From positions 434,001-498,000 of the forward strand of contig NZ_CP029176.1 in NCBI RefSeq assembly GCF_003352165.1: DNA of 64,000 nt, written 5' to 3'. Position numbers and translations under genes: made by a program. The notes beneath the pieces are model-generated. The model ran no database searches. It had not been told where the DNA came from and saw only the letters and a program-made list of their open reading frames with translations. The DNA comes from Acidibrevibacterium fodinaquatile. Its GTDB lineage: Bacteria > Pseudomonadota > Alphaproteobacteria > Acetobacterales > Acetobacteraceae. This document shows, one piece after another, positions 56,893 through 64,000 of this stretch. How positions within the stretch are numbered: the stretch's first letter is position 1; every line of letters begins with the position of its first letter.

Positions 56893-57525
56893 TTATTTCG
56901 CCAAAGCGACGGTTAGGACCTGACGGACCGATTCCGGGTGGTCGGTCATGTGTGCGTCGAGCGTCACAGCCCATCGGCCCGCCATCAGCGGGTGGACTTC
57001 TACGCGGTACGTGCCGGGATCGCTGTACGGCCGGACGTAAGAGCGAGCCGTCATCTCGCCCATCCCGTCGGGCGACATGTCGACTCGCAACAGAGCGACC
57101 TGGGCATTGGTGATGGGCGCGCCGTCACTGGCCCAAACAAGGCGCACGAAAAATATGCTTTCGCTGTCGGCCTGATGCATCTTGCCAATGTCGCCGTTCT
57201 GCCTCGGCTGTCCGATTAGCTCGAACCGGAAACCTGGAGGCGCGTCGAGTGCGACGCGAGGCCCATTGCCGTCTCCCAGAGCAGGCTGGCCAGCAAAATC
57301 CTGGTAGTCCTGCGACCCCGACGCGTGGGCCGCCATATTCGAGCGGGTTTGGGCGCTTGCTCCGCCAAACTTCGGGTAGGCTTCCGAACCGGCGATCCCG
57401 GTGCTCAGTGTCGAGTACATCGACCTTGTAGGCCCGGCGACAGGCTGCTCGTTGTCCGCAAAGGCGGCGCTGGTGGACGCGACAGCCATCACCGTCACGG
57501 CGACGCCGAGGATCTTGTTCATCAT
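56893..57525 (-). CDS. FixH/YtkA-like periplasmic protein B
   Basis: 210 aa. Signal peptide GVAVTVMAVASTSAAFA, a Gly/Ser linker of about 70 aa (SMYSTLSTGIAGSEAYPKFGG), then the same FixH-like domain as protein A: FRFELIGQPRQNGDIGKMHQADSESIFFVRLVWASDGAPITNAQVALLRVDMSPDGMGEM, HPLMAGRWAVTLDAHMTDHPESV. A paralogue with an added linker. First gene of the minus-strand cus run with a clear gap (91 bp) to protein A. Confidence 0.75.
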   Translation of the reverse strand: MMNKILGVAVTVMAVASTSAAFADNEQPVAGPTRSMYSTLSTGIAGSEAYPKFGGASAQTRSNMAAHASGSQDYQDFAGQPALGDGNGPRVALDAPPGFRFELIGQPRQNGDIGKMHQADSESIFFVRLVWASDGAPITNAQVALLRVDMSPDGMGEMTARSYVRPYSDPGTYRVEVHPLMAGRWAVTLDAHMTDHPESVRQVLTVALAK

Positions 57526-57699
57526 GTTGGGCTCACTTCCCTGAGCCGTCCCGTCGCGTGCGCGCGACTGAGAAGAGACGGATGCGTTGACTGACCAGAT
57601 AGGGGTCGCTGCCAGGAGCCCAGCCGCAATAGACCTGCGGGGCCAGATTCAGCTGGACAGAAATTCCCCTCGGCGCGCGCTAAATGCGCGCCGGGTGGT

Positions 57700-58083
57700 T
57701 CACACTGCTAAGGGAGGAGAAAGTTCGGGCTCGTATGTCAGCCCGGAACGGACGAATGCGCTCACACGGTATTTCACGACCGTGAAAACAGCAGATCCGA
57801 CACTCAGATCGGCACGCTCTGGCAAGGCCGCTTGGTGCAAGCAGATCATCTTCTTTACGCCATCCGGCGTGATCGTGTTGCAGGGCATCCTACTCTTGCC
57901 CGTGCTGTCAGCCCTATGCATCGCCACCATCATCCCGCACGGGGCGCCAACTGCTTGGCTTTGCTCTGCCGCCATGACCATCTGACCCGCCGCTGCCGGC
58001 GTGACAAACGCCATCGCGCCGGCCGACAAGCCGAGAACGATAAGAGCGATGATCAAGCGGCGAAGGGTGACAAGCAATGGCAT
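57700..58083 (-). CDS. Small exported DUF2946-like protein
   Basis: 127 aa. Signal peptide LVTLRRLIIALIVLGLSAGAMAFVTPAAAG, then CGMMVAMHRADSTGKSRMPCNTITPDGVKKMICLHQAALP, with paired Cys, Met and His as in copper-linked small periplasmic proteins. No named function. Comparable to the plus-strand protein at 41436. It starts the minus-strand metal run after the IS630 scar. Confidence 0.6.
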   Translation of the reverse strand: MPLLVTLRRLIIALIVLGLSAGAMAFVTPAAAGQMVMAAEQSQAVGAPCGMMVAMHRADSTGKSRMPCNTITPDGVKKMICLHQAALPERADLSVGSAVFTVVKYRVSAFVRSGLTYEPELSPPLAV

Positions 58084-58183
58084 CTTACCCCAAACCTAGA
58101 CTGACGCCGCCAAACTTACAAGAGAGGTGGCCGGCTTCGTCGCAACAGCGTTTCGCCTTCGATAAGTGGAGCATCTGCCGGTT

Positions 58184-58372
58184 AGAGCGTCCTCAGGCTG
58201 ATTGGAAATGGCCGGAGTTTCGAAGGTAGTTGGCGCACTCGGCTGGTGTGATGGCGTCAGCGATCTTGCCGAGCGCGGCGATGCCCAGCACGAGCAGAAA
58301 CAAGAGCAGAAGGCCGACCCGCATCATCGGCCAGCCATCATCCCGCCGCCCATGATGCCGGCGTTCATCATG
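58184..58372 (-). pseudogene. IS630 3' remnant joined to a small ORF
   Basis: TAGAGCG at 58183-58189 looks like an IS630 tip, and the minus strand ends ITPAECANYLRNSGHFQSA, the C-terminus of an IS630 transposase (compare NECRNYLAAAGY in the intact copy). Upstream of it the frame reads MMRVGLLLLFLLVLGIAALGKIADA, a single membrane helix from another gene, whose other frame starts MMNAGIMGGGMMAG. A junction of two broken genes. Confidence 0.6.
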
Positions 58373-58373
58373 G

Positions 58374-58823
58374 CTACAACCCCGTCCCGCCATGTCCTTC
58401 ATGCAGGCAATGCGCGTGCGACTGGTCGGCCAGCACTTCGATGACGCGGCATTCCGCCACGCGCCCCCCTCCACACACGGCGACCATGCGCGCGAGTTCC
58501 GCCTCCAGCGTTTGCAGGCGGGCGATGCGGCTGCGCACCGCGGCCAAGTGCTGGCTGGCGATCGCATCTACCTGATCGCAGGGCCGTTCCGGGTCGTCAG
58601 CGAGCCGCAGCAGCGCCCGCACATCCTCCAGCGGAAAGCCCAGTTCGCGCGCGTGGCGGATGAACGCGAGGCGGTCGAGATGGGTCCGGGTATAGACGCG
58701 ATGGCCGCCTGCGGTCCGCACGGGTGCGGGCATGATCCCGTCACGCTCGTACCAGCGGATCGTCTCGACCTTCGTGCCGGTCTGCCGGGCCAGATCGCCG
58801 ATCGCATACATCGCACCGCTCAT
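58374..58823 (-). CDS. MerR family metal regulator, intact copy
   Basis: 149 aa from ATG 58823. MerR winged helix (MYAIGDLARQTGTKVETIRWYERDGIM, HRVYTRTHLDRLAFIRHARELGFPLEDVRALL), sensing Cys in DDPERPCDQVD and loop CGGGRVAECRV, and a His/Cys tail HAHCLHEGHGG as in CadR. Divergent from the P-type ATPase gene, with a perfect MerR dyad between, so it should activate that gene with Zn, Cd or Pb. Its duplicate at 48253-49758 is broken. Confidence 0.88.
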   Translation of the reverse strand: MSGAMYAIGDLARQTGTKVETIRWYERDGIMPAPVRTAGGHRVYTRTHLDRLAFIRHARELGFPLEDVRALLRLADDPERPCDQVDAIASQHLAAVRSRIARLQTLEAELARMVAVCGGGRVAECRVIEVLADQSHAHCLHEGHGGTGL

Positions 58824-58907
58824 CGTCTCGTTTCTCGCGCGGGAGCCGCTGCCGGCCGCGTCGGGCCGCCAATCCCGGCGGGCAAGAAAGCGGCGAAAGG
58901 GGCTTGA

Positions 58908-58926
58908 ACCTATAGTCACTATAGGT
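58908..58926 (+). promoter_or_regulatory. MerR-type operator of the P-type ATPase
   Basis: Perfect dyad ACCTATAGT-C-ACTATAGGT between a -35 TTGAAC (58904-58909) and a weak -10 CATCTT (58929-58934) with 19-bp spacing. The start codon of the ATPase is 36 nt further right. Confidence 0.78.
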
Positions 58927-58962
58927 CCCATCTTGGCTGCAGCAAGTGGGTGAGGCCGGAGC

Positions 58963-61233
58963 ATGTCGGAATTGGTGGAGCGGGAAGGTGCGGGGGAAAC
59001 CCGGTCATGGCGGGTCAGCGGCATGGATTGCCCGTCCTGCGTTGCCAAGATCGAGAGGGCCGTCTCCCGCGTTGCCGGGGTGCGGGACGTTTCGGTCAAC
59101 CTGATGGCCGAAACCCTCACCGCCCGTCTCGGAACCGGCGGCGACCCGGCCATTGTCGCCCGCACGGTCGCGGCGCTCGGCTACGAGACCGCGCCGCTGG
59201 AACGACCGGCGCTGGCCGTCTCCCGGACGCATGACCACGCCCACGACCATGCGCACGCGCACGCGCCAACGGGCGGCCATGTCCACGCGCATGGCGACGA
59301 AGACGATGCGGCCGGCGCGTCCTGGTGGCGCACGGGCAAGGCGAGGCTGGTCTGGCTGCTGGCCGGCCTCGTCGCCGCCGCGTGGCTCGGCGCAAGCCTG
59401 TTCGTGGCGCAAGCACCTTGGATCTTTGCCGCCGCCACGCTCCTCGCGGTACTCCCCATCGGCCGGCGCGCGCTGGCGCTGGCCCGCGCCGGCAGCCCAT
59501 TCTCGATCGAGACCTTGATGTGCGTGGCCGCCCTCGGCGCCGTGGTCATCGGCGCGGCAGAGGAAGCCGCCATCGTCGTGCTGCTGTTCGCCATCGGTGA
59601 GCTGCTGGAGAACGTGGCCGCCGGCCGTGCCCGCGCCGGGATCAAGGCGCTGGGCAGCCTGATGCCGCGCACCGCCCGCGTCGAACGCGACGGCGCTCTC
59701 AGCGAGGTTCCGGCAGACGCGCTCCGGCCCGGCGATGTGGTCCAGGTCCGACCGGGCGATCGCATTCCCTGCGATGGTGTGGTCGTGGAAGGCCTGTCCG
59801 CGGTCGATGAAAGCCCGGTCACCGGGGAGAGCATGCCGGTCTCGCGCGGCCCTGGCGATGCGGTGGTCGCAGCCTCCGTGAACACGGCGGCACTGCTGCG
59901 CGTGCGGGTAACCGCCGCGGCGTCGGACAATACGATCAGCCGCATCGTCCGCCTGGTCGAGGAGGCGACCGCTTCCCGCGCGCCGACGCAGCGCTTCATC
60001 GAAAAATTCTCGACCTACTGGACGCCGGGTGCGATGGCGGTGTCGGTGCTGGTGATGCTGGTGCCGCCCCTGGCCTTCGGCGGCGACTGGTGGACCTGGA
60101 TCTACCGCGGCCTTGCGGTGTTGCTGATTGCCTGCCCCTGCGCGCTGGTGATCTCGGTGCCGGCCGCGATGGCCTCCGGCCTGTCCGCCGGCGCGCGGCG
60201 CGGCCTGCTGATCAAGGGCGGCGCGGCGCTGGAGACCATCGGCCGCGCGCGGACGGTCGCCTTCGACAAGACCGGCACACTGACCGCCGGCAAGCCGCGC
60301 GTGACCGATATCCTGCCGATGCCGGGCACCGATGAGGCAGCCCTGCTGCGCGCGGCGGCGGGTGTGGAGGTCGGCTCCGCCCATCCGCTTGCCCGCGCCG
60401 TGCTGGACGCAGCCGCGGCGCGCGGCATCCAGGTGCCAGCGGCGACCGATGCCGAGGGCATCCCCGGCAAGGCCGCGACCGCGATCGTCGAAGGGCGGCT
60501 TGTGGTGGTCGGCAGCCCCAGCCATGCCCGGGAACAGGGCATTCTGTTGCGGAACGTGGACAACATCACCGCACTTGAAGCGGCCGGCAAGACGGTGGTG
60601 GTCGTGCTGGCGGTTCGGCAGCCCCTCGGCCTGCTGGCCCTGCGCGACGAACCGCGAGAGGACGCGGTCATCGCGGTTGCGGCGCTCAAGGCGATGGGGT
60701 TGTCGAGCGTGATGCTGACCGGCGACAACGAGCGCACCGGCCGCGCCATCGCCCTCGGCCTGGGGATGGAGGTGCGTGCGCACCTGCTGCCCGAGCAGAA
60801 GCTGCGCGAGATCGAGGCGCTGAAGGCGCGCGGCCCGGTCGTCATGATCGGCGACGGCATCAACGACGCCCCCGCGCTGGCCGCCGCGTCCGTCGGGGTC
60901 GCGATGGGCGGCGGGACGGCGGTGGCGCTGGAGACGGCGGACGCGGCGCTGCTGCACGAGCGTCTCTCGGGGGTCGCGGAGCTGATCGCGCTCTCGCGGG
61001 CCACGCTGGCGAACGTGAAGCAGAACGTGGCGATCGCGGTAGGGCTGAAGCTGGTGCTTCTTGTCACGACCATGCTCGGTGTCACCGGGCTGTGGATGGC
61101 CATCCTCGCCGACACCGGCGCCACGGTGCTGGTGACGATCAACGCCTTGCGCCTGCTGCGCTGGCACGGCCCGTTCGCGCGGTTGCCGGGCAAACGGGCC
61201 GTGCCAGCGGACAGCGTCACCGGCAACGCCTGA
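58963..61233 (+). CDS. ZntA/CadA-like P-type ATPase
   Basis: 756 aa P1B-ATPase. N-terminal metal-binding domain with GMDCPSC, a His-rich linker (THDHAHDHAHAHAPTGGHVHAHGDEDD), then the A domain DESPVTGESMPVS, TM6 LLIACPCALVIS, phosphorylation motif AFDKTGTLTAGKP, and GDGINDAPALAAASVGVAMG. CPC plus the C-terminal region with Asp (ILADTGATVLVTINALRL) is the ZntA/CadA (Zn, Cd, Pb) signature; copper ATPases have a different TM7-8. Controlled by the divergent MerR. Complete. Confidence 0.9.
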   Translation: MSELVEREGAGETRSWRVSGMDCPSCVAKIERAVSRVAGVRDVSVNLMAETLTARLGTGGDPAIVARTVAALGYETAPLERPALAVSRTHDHAHDHAHAHAPTGGHVHAHGDEDDAAGASWWRTGKARLVWLLAGLVAAAWLGASLFVAQAPWIFAAATLLAVLPIGRRALALARAGSPFSIETLMCVAALGAVVIGAAEEAAIVVLLFAIGELLENVAAGRARAGIKALGSLMPRTARVERDGALSEVPADALRPGDVVQVRPGDRIPCDGVVVEGLSAVDESPVTGESMPVSRGPGDAVVAASVNTAALLRVRVTAAASDNTISRIVRLVEEATASRAPTQRFIEKFSTYWTPGAMAVSVLVMLVPPLAFGGDWWTWIYRGLAVLLIACPCALVISVPAAMASGLSAGARRGLLIKGGAALETIGRARTVAFDKTGTLTAGKPRVTDILPMPGTDEAALLRAAAGVEVGSAHPLARAVLDAAAARGIQVPAATDAEGIPGKAATAIVEGRLVVVGSPSHAREQGILLRNVDNITALEAAGKTVVVVLAVRQPLGLLALRDEPREDAVIAVAALKAMGLSSVMLTGDNERTGRAIALGLGMEVRAHLLPEQKLREIEALKARGPVVMIGDGINDAPALAAASVGVAMGGGTAVALETADAALLHERLSGVAELIALSRATLANVKQNVAIAVGLKLVLLVTTMLGVTGLWMAILADTGATVLVTINALRLLRWHGPFARLPGKRAVPADSVTGNA

Positions 61234-61265
61234 CATCCTGTTCCTCATCCTATAAGCGCACGACG

Positions 61266-62335
61266 ATGAACCGCATCGCACTGGCTTGGCCCGGCGCGCC
61301 GATGGCACTGGCCTCGGCGGCCCTGTTCGGGGCCAGCACGCCATTCGCCAAGCTGCTGCTGGGCACGGTGGATCCGTGGCTGCTGGCCGGCCTGCTCTAT
61401 CTCGGCTCCGGTATCGGGCTTGGGCTGGTGTGGCTTGCCCGCCGGCCGCTCGGCCTCGGCGCGGCCGAGGCGCCGCTACGGTGGGCCGACATGCCCTGGC
61501 TCGCGCTGGTGGTGCTCGCGGGCGGCGTCGCCGGGCCGGTGCTGCTGATGTTCGGCCTCGCCCGCACATCGGCCGCCAATGCCGCGCTGCTGCTCAATCT
61601 CGAAGGCCTCGCCACCATGGCGATCGCCTGGATGGTGTTCCGCGAGAACGTGGACCGCCGCATCCTGCTCGGCGCGCTCGCCATCCTGGCCGGGGCGGTG
61701 CTGCTGTCCTGGCAGGGTGGACCCGCGGGCATCGGCTGGGGCGCGCTGCTGATTGCCGGCGCCTGCGTCGCCTGGGGTATCGACAACAACCTGACCCGCA
61801 AGCTGAGCGGCGCGGATCCGGTCCAGATCGCGATGCTGAAGGGGCTAGCGGCCGGCGCGGTCAATCTCGGCATCGCGCTCTGACGCGCGGGGCCGTGCCG
61901 CCGGCCCCAGCCACGCTGCTGGGCGCCGGGCTGATCGGTTTCCTGGGCTATGGCGTCAGCCTGACGCTGTTCGTGCTGGCCTTGCGCCATCTTGGGACCG
62001 CGCGCACCGGCGCGTATTTCTCGACCGCGCCCTTCATCGGCGGCGCGGTCGCCGTGGTGCTGTTCGGCGAGCCGATCACCGCCCGCCTGCTGGGCGCGGC
62101 GCTGCTGATGGCGATCGGCATTGCCCTGTATCTCCTCGAACGGCACGAGCATGCGCATGTGCATGAGAAACTCGCGCACGAGCACGCGCATACGCATGAC
62201 GAGCATCATCAGCACGCACACGCGCCGGATGATCCGCCGGGCGAACCGCATGTCCACGCCCACCGGCACACACGGCTGGCGCACCGGCACCCGCACTACC
62301 CGGACCTGCATCATCGGCACGAGCACGCGGGCTGA
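61266..62335 (+). pseudogene. EamA transporter with His-rich tail, frameshifted
   Basis: The first frame (61266-61883) has EamA/DMT helices (ALASAALFGASTPFAKLLLG, AWMVFRENVDRRILLGALAILAGAVLL) and stops at TGA after AVNLGIAL. The second half continues in another frame (61884-62335): TLLGAGLIGFLGYGVSLTLFVLALRHLGTARTGAYFSTAPFIGGAVAVVLFGEPI, then a His-rich tail (HEHAHVHEKLAHEHAHTHDEHHQHAHA). The two halves need a -1 or +2 change at about 61880; no slippery run is visible, so I call it an indel. The intact form would be a 10-TM metal or metabolite exporter. Confidence 0.75.
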
Positions 62336-62338
62336 TCG

Positions 62339-63139
62339 TCAGGCGAAGCCGCATCCGCGCGCGGCCGCCGCGATGACGGCAAGCGCCTCGCCCGCGCCGT
62401 CGGCGTCGCCTTTCTCGAAATCGCCCTCGATCCGCGCCATCTGGTTGGTCACGTGCGCGAAGCACAGCACCGGCTTGCCGCGGGCGCGAGCGAAGGCATA
62501 CAGCGCGGCGGCTTCCATCTCGACCGCCAGCGCGCCATGTTCGGCCGCCGCGGCGATCGCGTCCTCGGTCTCGCGATAGGGCGCGTCGGTGGTCCAGCTG
62601 GTGCCGCGATGCATCGGCTCGGGCAAGCCCGCCATCGCATCGAAGGCGCGATCGGCGAGCGCGGGGTCGGCGTCGGCGAACCGCGATGGCGGCAGGTAGT
62701 GATGGCTGGTGCCCTCGTCGCGCAGCGCCCGGTCGATCAACACGAAATAGGGCGTCGGCCCGCGCGGCACGATCTGCCCGGCCGAGGTGACGCTGAGCAG
62801 CAGCCGGCAGCCCGAGGCAAAAAGCTGTTCGGCGACGAGCACCGCGAACGGCGCGCCCACCGCCAGACCGACGACACCGATCTCGATTCCCTGATGCTCG
62901 ATCACGAGCAGTTCGGTGTGATAGCAGGCCCAGCCCGGCGCCGGTCGGCCCAGCCCTGAATGACGCAGCGCCCGCGCGAGGTCGCCATCCGGGTCCAGCG
63001 CACAGACCGCCGGAACGGGTTGGTCCGGCAAGCCGCGCTGCCGGCGCGCCTCGCGCAGGAGGTTCTCCGGCCGGAAGACCGAGGGCGCGCTGTACTGCTT
63101 GGTGGCCAGAATGCTGGGGGCGGCAGGTTTATCTTGCAT
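62339..63139 (-). CDS. Nucleoside phosphorylase (PNP/UDP family)
   Basis: 266 aa with the PNP_UDP_1 pattern: GWACYHTELLVIEHQGIEIGVVGLAVGAPFAVLVAEQLFASGCRLLLSVTSAGQI, then YRETEDAIAAAAEHGALAVEMEAAALYAFARARGKPVLC (VEMEAAALY is the nucleoside-binding signature). It cleaves purine or uridine nucleosides with phosphate. ATG 63139 preferred over 63151. Its stop is 3 nt from the EamA stop on the other strand. No obvious link to metals. Confidence 0.82.
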   Translation of the reverse strand: MQDKPAAPSILATKQYSAPSVFRPENLLREARRQRGLPDQPVPAVCALDPDGDLARALRHSGLGRPAPGWACYHTELLVIEHQGIEIGVVGLAVGAPFAVLVAEQLFASGCRLLLSVTSAGQIVPRGPTPYFVLIDRALRDEGTSHHYLPPSRFADADPALADRAFDAMAGLPEPMHRGTSWTTDAPYRETEDAIAAAAEHGALAVEMEAAALYAFARARGKPVLCFAHVTNQMARIEGDFEKGDADGAGEALAVIAAAARGCGFA

Positions 63140-63279
63140 GGTCCCTCGCATGGTCCCTCGGCGGCGAACGCGGATCAGCGGGTCAGAAGGCGGCGGCCTC
63201 CACCGTGAGGCCGGCCGCCGACGCAGCGTTGCTTCTCACCCTCGAAGGGATCGTCAAGAACGCAGCTACGAAATTCCGC

Positions 63280-63690
63280 CTACGTTCTCACTGCACGCGG
63301 AACACGACAGGACAAACCTACCTGCCGCCGTGCCCGGAATGCCAGAATGTTTCCGACCACCATGCATATGAAACCTGCCCCTTCGATACCGAGCGCTTCG
63401 GCGTTCAGGCTTGACGGAAGGAATTTGCTTGCAGCAATCAAGATGAATCCGATCAGACCGAGGACGACAGCCGGGCGGCTGTGGTGTCGCTTATAGGAAC
63501 CAGCCAGGCTGGCCGCCGCAATTCCAGAAAATAGAATGATGAGCGGCGCCCGAAATGGGAGCGCGACGCTAATTCCGATCAGGGACAAGACTCCTATCGC
63601 AGCGGACACTCCATAGCATGCGAGCATCGCCATTGCCGTACCGACCGGCGCCAGCCATCTACTGCGGCTGACACTGACAGTTTGCTCCAT
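63280..63690 (-). CDS. Small membrane protein, MerC-like layout
   Basis: 136 aa with four helices (WLAPVGTAMAMLACYGVSAAIGVLSLIGISV, APLIILFSGIAAASLAGSY, VVLGLIGFILIAASKF, GAGFICMVVGNILAFRARRQ). The layout recalls MerC or other four-helix mercury and metal proteins, but only one Cys (ACYG) is in helix 1 where MerC has a pair, so I do not assign function. ATG 63690 preferred over 63711. Confidence 0.5.
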   Translation of the reverse strand: MEQTVSVSRSRWLAPVGTAMAMLACYGVSAAIGVLSLIGISVALPFRAPLIILFSGIAAASLAGSYKRHHSRPAVVLGLIGFILIAASKFLPSSLNAEALGIEGAGFICMVVGNILAFRARRQVGLSCRVPRAVRT

Positions 63691-63764
63691 TTGTGTGTTC
63701 TCGTTCAGCATATTGACACCTCTCCGATGCGCTATCGGCCACTCATCACAATAGACGGACTTGG

Positions 63765-64000
63765 TCAGCTCGACAAAAGCAGCGGGACGGTCATCGTCCT
63801 GATGAGCGTACGCACGCTACTCCCGAACATCAACTCGCGGACACGGGAGCTGATGAAGCACCTGCAATCATCAGGTCTGCACCGAAGTCCGCAGCGTACG
63901 AAAGCAGTGCCTCTCCCGTTTCGATCTCTTTATCCATGACAAAGCCTCCTACCTTGGCGTCAATGCCGTGACGCGCAAGATGAGCAAGGATCTCTCTTCC
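63765..64000 (-). pseudogene. Universal stress protein, partial and frameshifted
   Basis: The minus strand enters the window as GREILAHLARHGIDAKVG, continues ETGEALLSYAADFGADLMIAGAS, then a frame change at about 63850 gives SSRVRELMFGSSVRTLIRTMTVPLLLSS and a stop at 63765. These are the last two thirds of a UspA domain (ATP-loop GxxGHSRxRExxxGGVTRxxL). The Gly/His part of the nucleotide motif falls at the break, so the copy is probably dead. The gene continues beyond the window. Confidence 0.7.

Noticed and set aside
61860-61900. Programmed frameshift in the EamA gene
   Set aside because: No slippery heptamer or UUU-C type site at the break; an indel explains it better.

Overview
The window is GC-rich DNA with alphaproteobacterial gene families throughout. 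The PEP-CTERM protein at the left edge, the RepA/ParA/DUF2840/TraF/RlxS backbone and the metal genes would suit Acetobacteraceae, Sphingomonadales or Rhizobiales; the genus cannot be fixed from the sequence. Most of the window is accessory DNA: the plasmid-like core of an integrative and conjugative element (ICE) of the ICEMlSym type, followed by a metal-resistance island, with several mobile elements nested inside.

Layout. 1-1265: a PEP-CTERM protein, then a 51-nt 3' fragment of tRNA-Gly(GCC) with its terminator, read as an integration scar. 1519-4584: a DUF1778/GNAT toxin-antitoxin pair and a minus-strand operon (JAB remnant, MBL-fold hydrolase, 4-TM protein) that resembles the leftover of a ubiquitin-like/JAB defence operon. 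4690-17304: ICE genes on the plus strand (ArdC, ParB, DUF6878, DUF6915, DUF6927, strawberry-notch helicase, Toprim protein, DUF2493). Three of these share a leader with a covarying hairpin. 17321-21355: IS debris, a pRiA4b ORF-3 protein and nickel/cobalt and MerR-controlled CDF efflux genes. 21804-23837: small ICE genes, DUF736 and an XRE regulator with a palindromic operator.

23878-27252 is an IS256-family element whose transposase is split by a 2,028-bp serine-recombinase element with perfect 20-bp terminal inverted repeats and a 2-bp AT duplication. 27354-31240 holds the ICE excision circuit: a QseM-like DUF2285 protein, an FseA-like activator encoded in two frames joined at a UUU-C site, an RdfS-like excisionase, and repA. 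repA carries its own DnaA boxes and iterons but is broken by an IS630 element. A Tn7-like TnsA/TniA/TniB/TniQ module (about 31.2-36.1 kb) separates repA from the transfer genes parA, an RHH-like gene, DUF2840, traF, a lytic transglycosylase and the DUF3363 relaxase (36152-40861).

41189-63690 is mostly a copper and divalent-metal island: a GDCCVxC-type protein, multicopper oxidase, DUF411, a run of small Met/His/Cys-rich membrane or periplasmic proteins, ScsB/DsbD, methyltransferase and SCO on the plus strand; CusA, CusB, a CusC-like channel, FixH-like proteins and a DUF2946-like protein on the minus strand; then MerR plus a Zn/Cd/Pb-type P-ATPase. Two MerR copies existed; the first is broken by a second IS630 element and a 1-nt loss. 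The window ends in a frameshifted EamA transporter, a nucleoside phosphorylase, a membrane protein and a partial universal stress protein gene. No integrase, VirB/Trb mating-pair genes or CRISPR array were seen.
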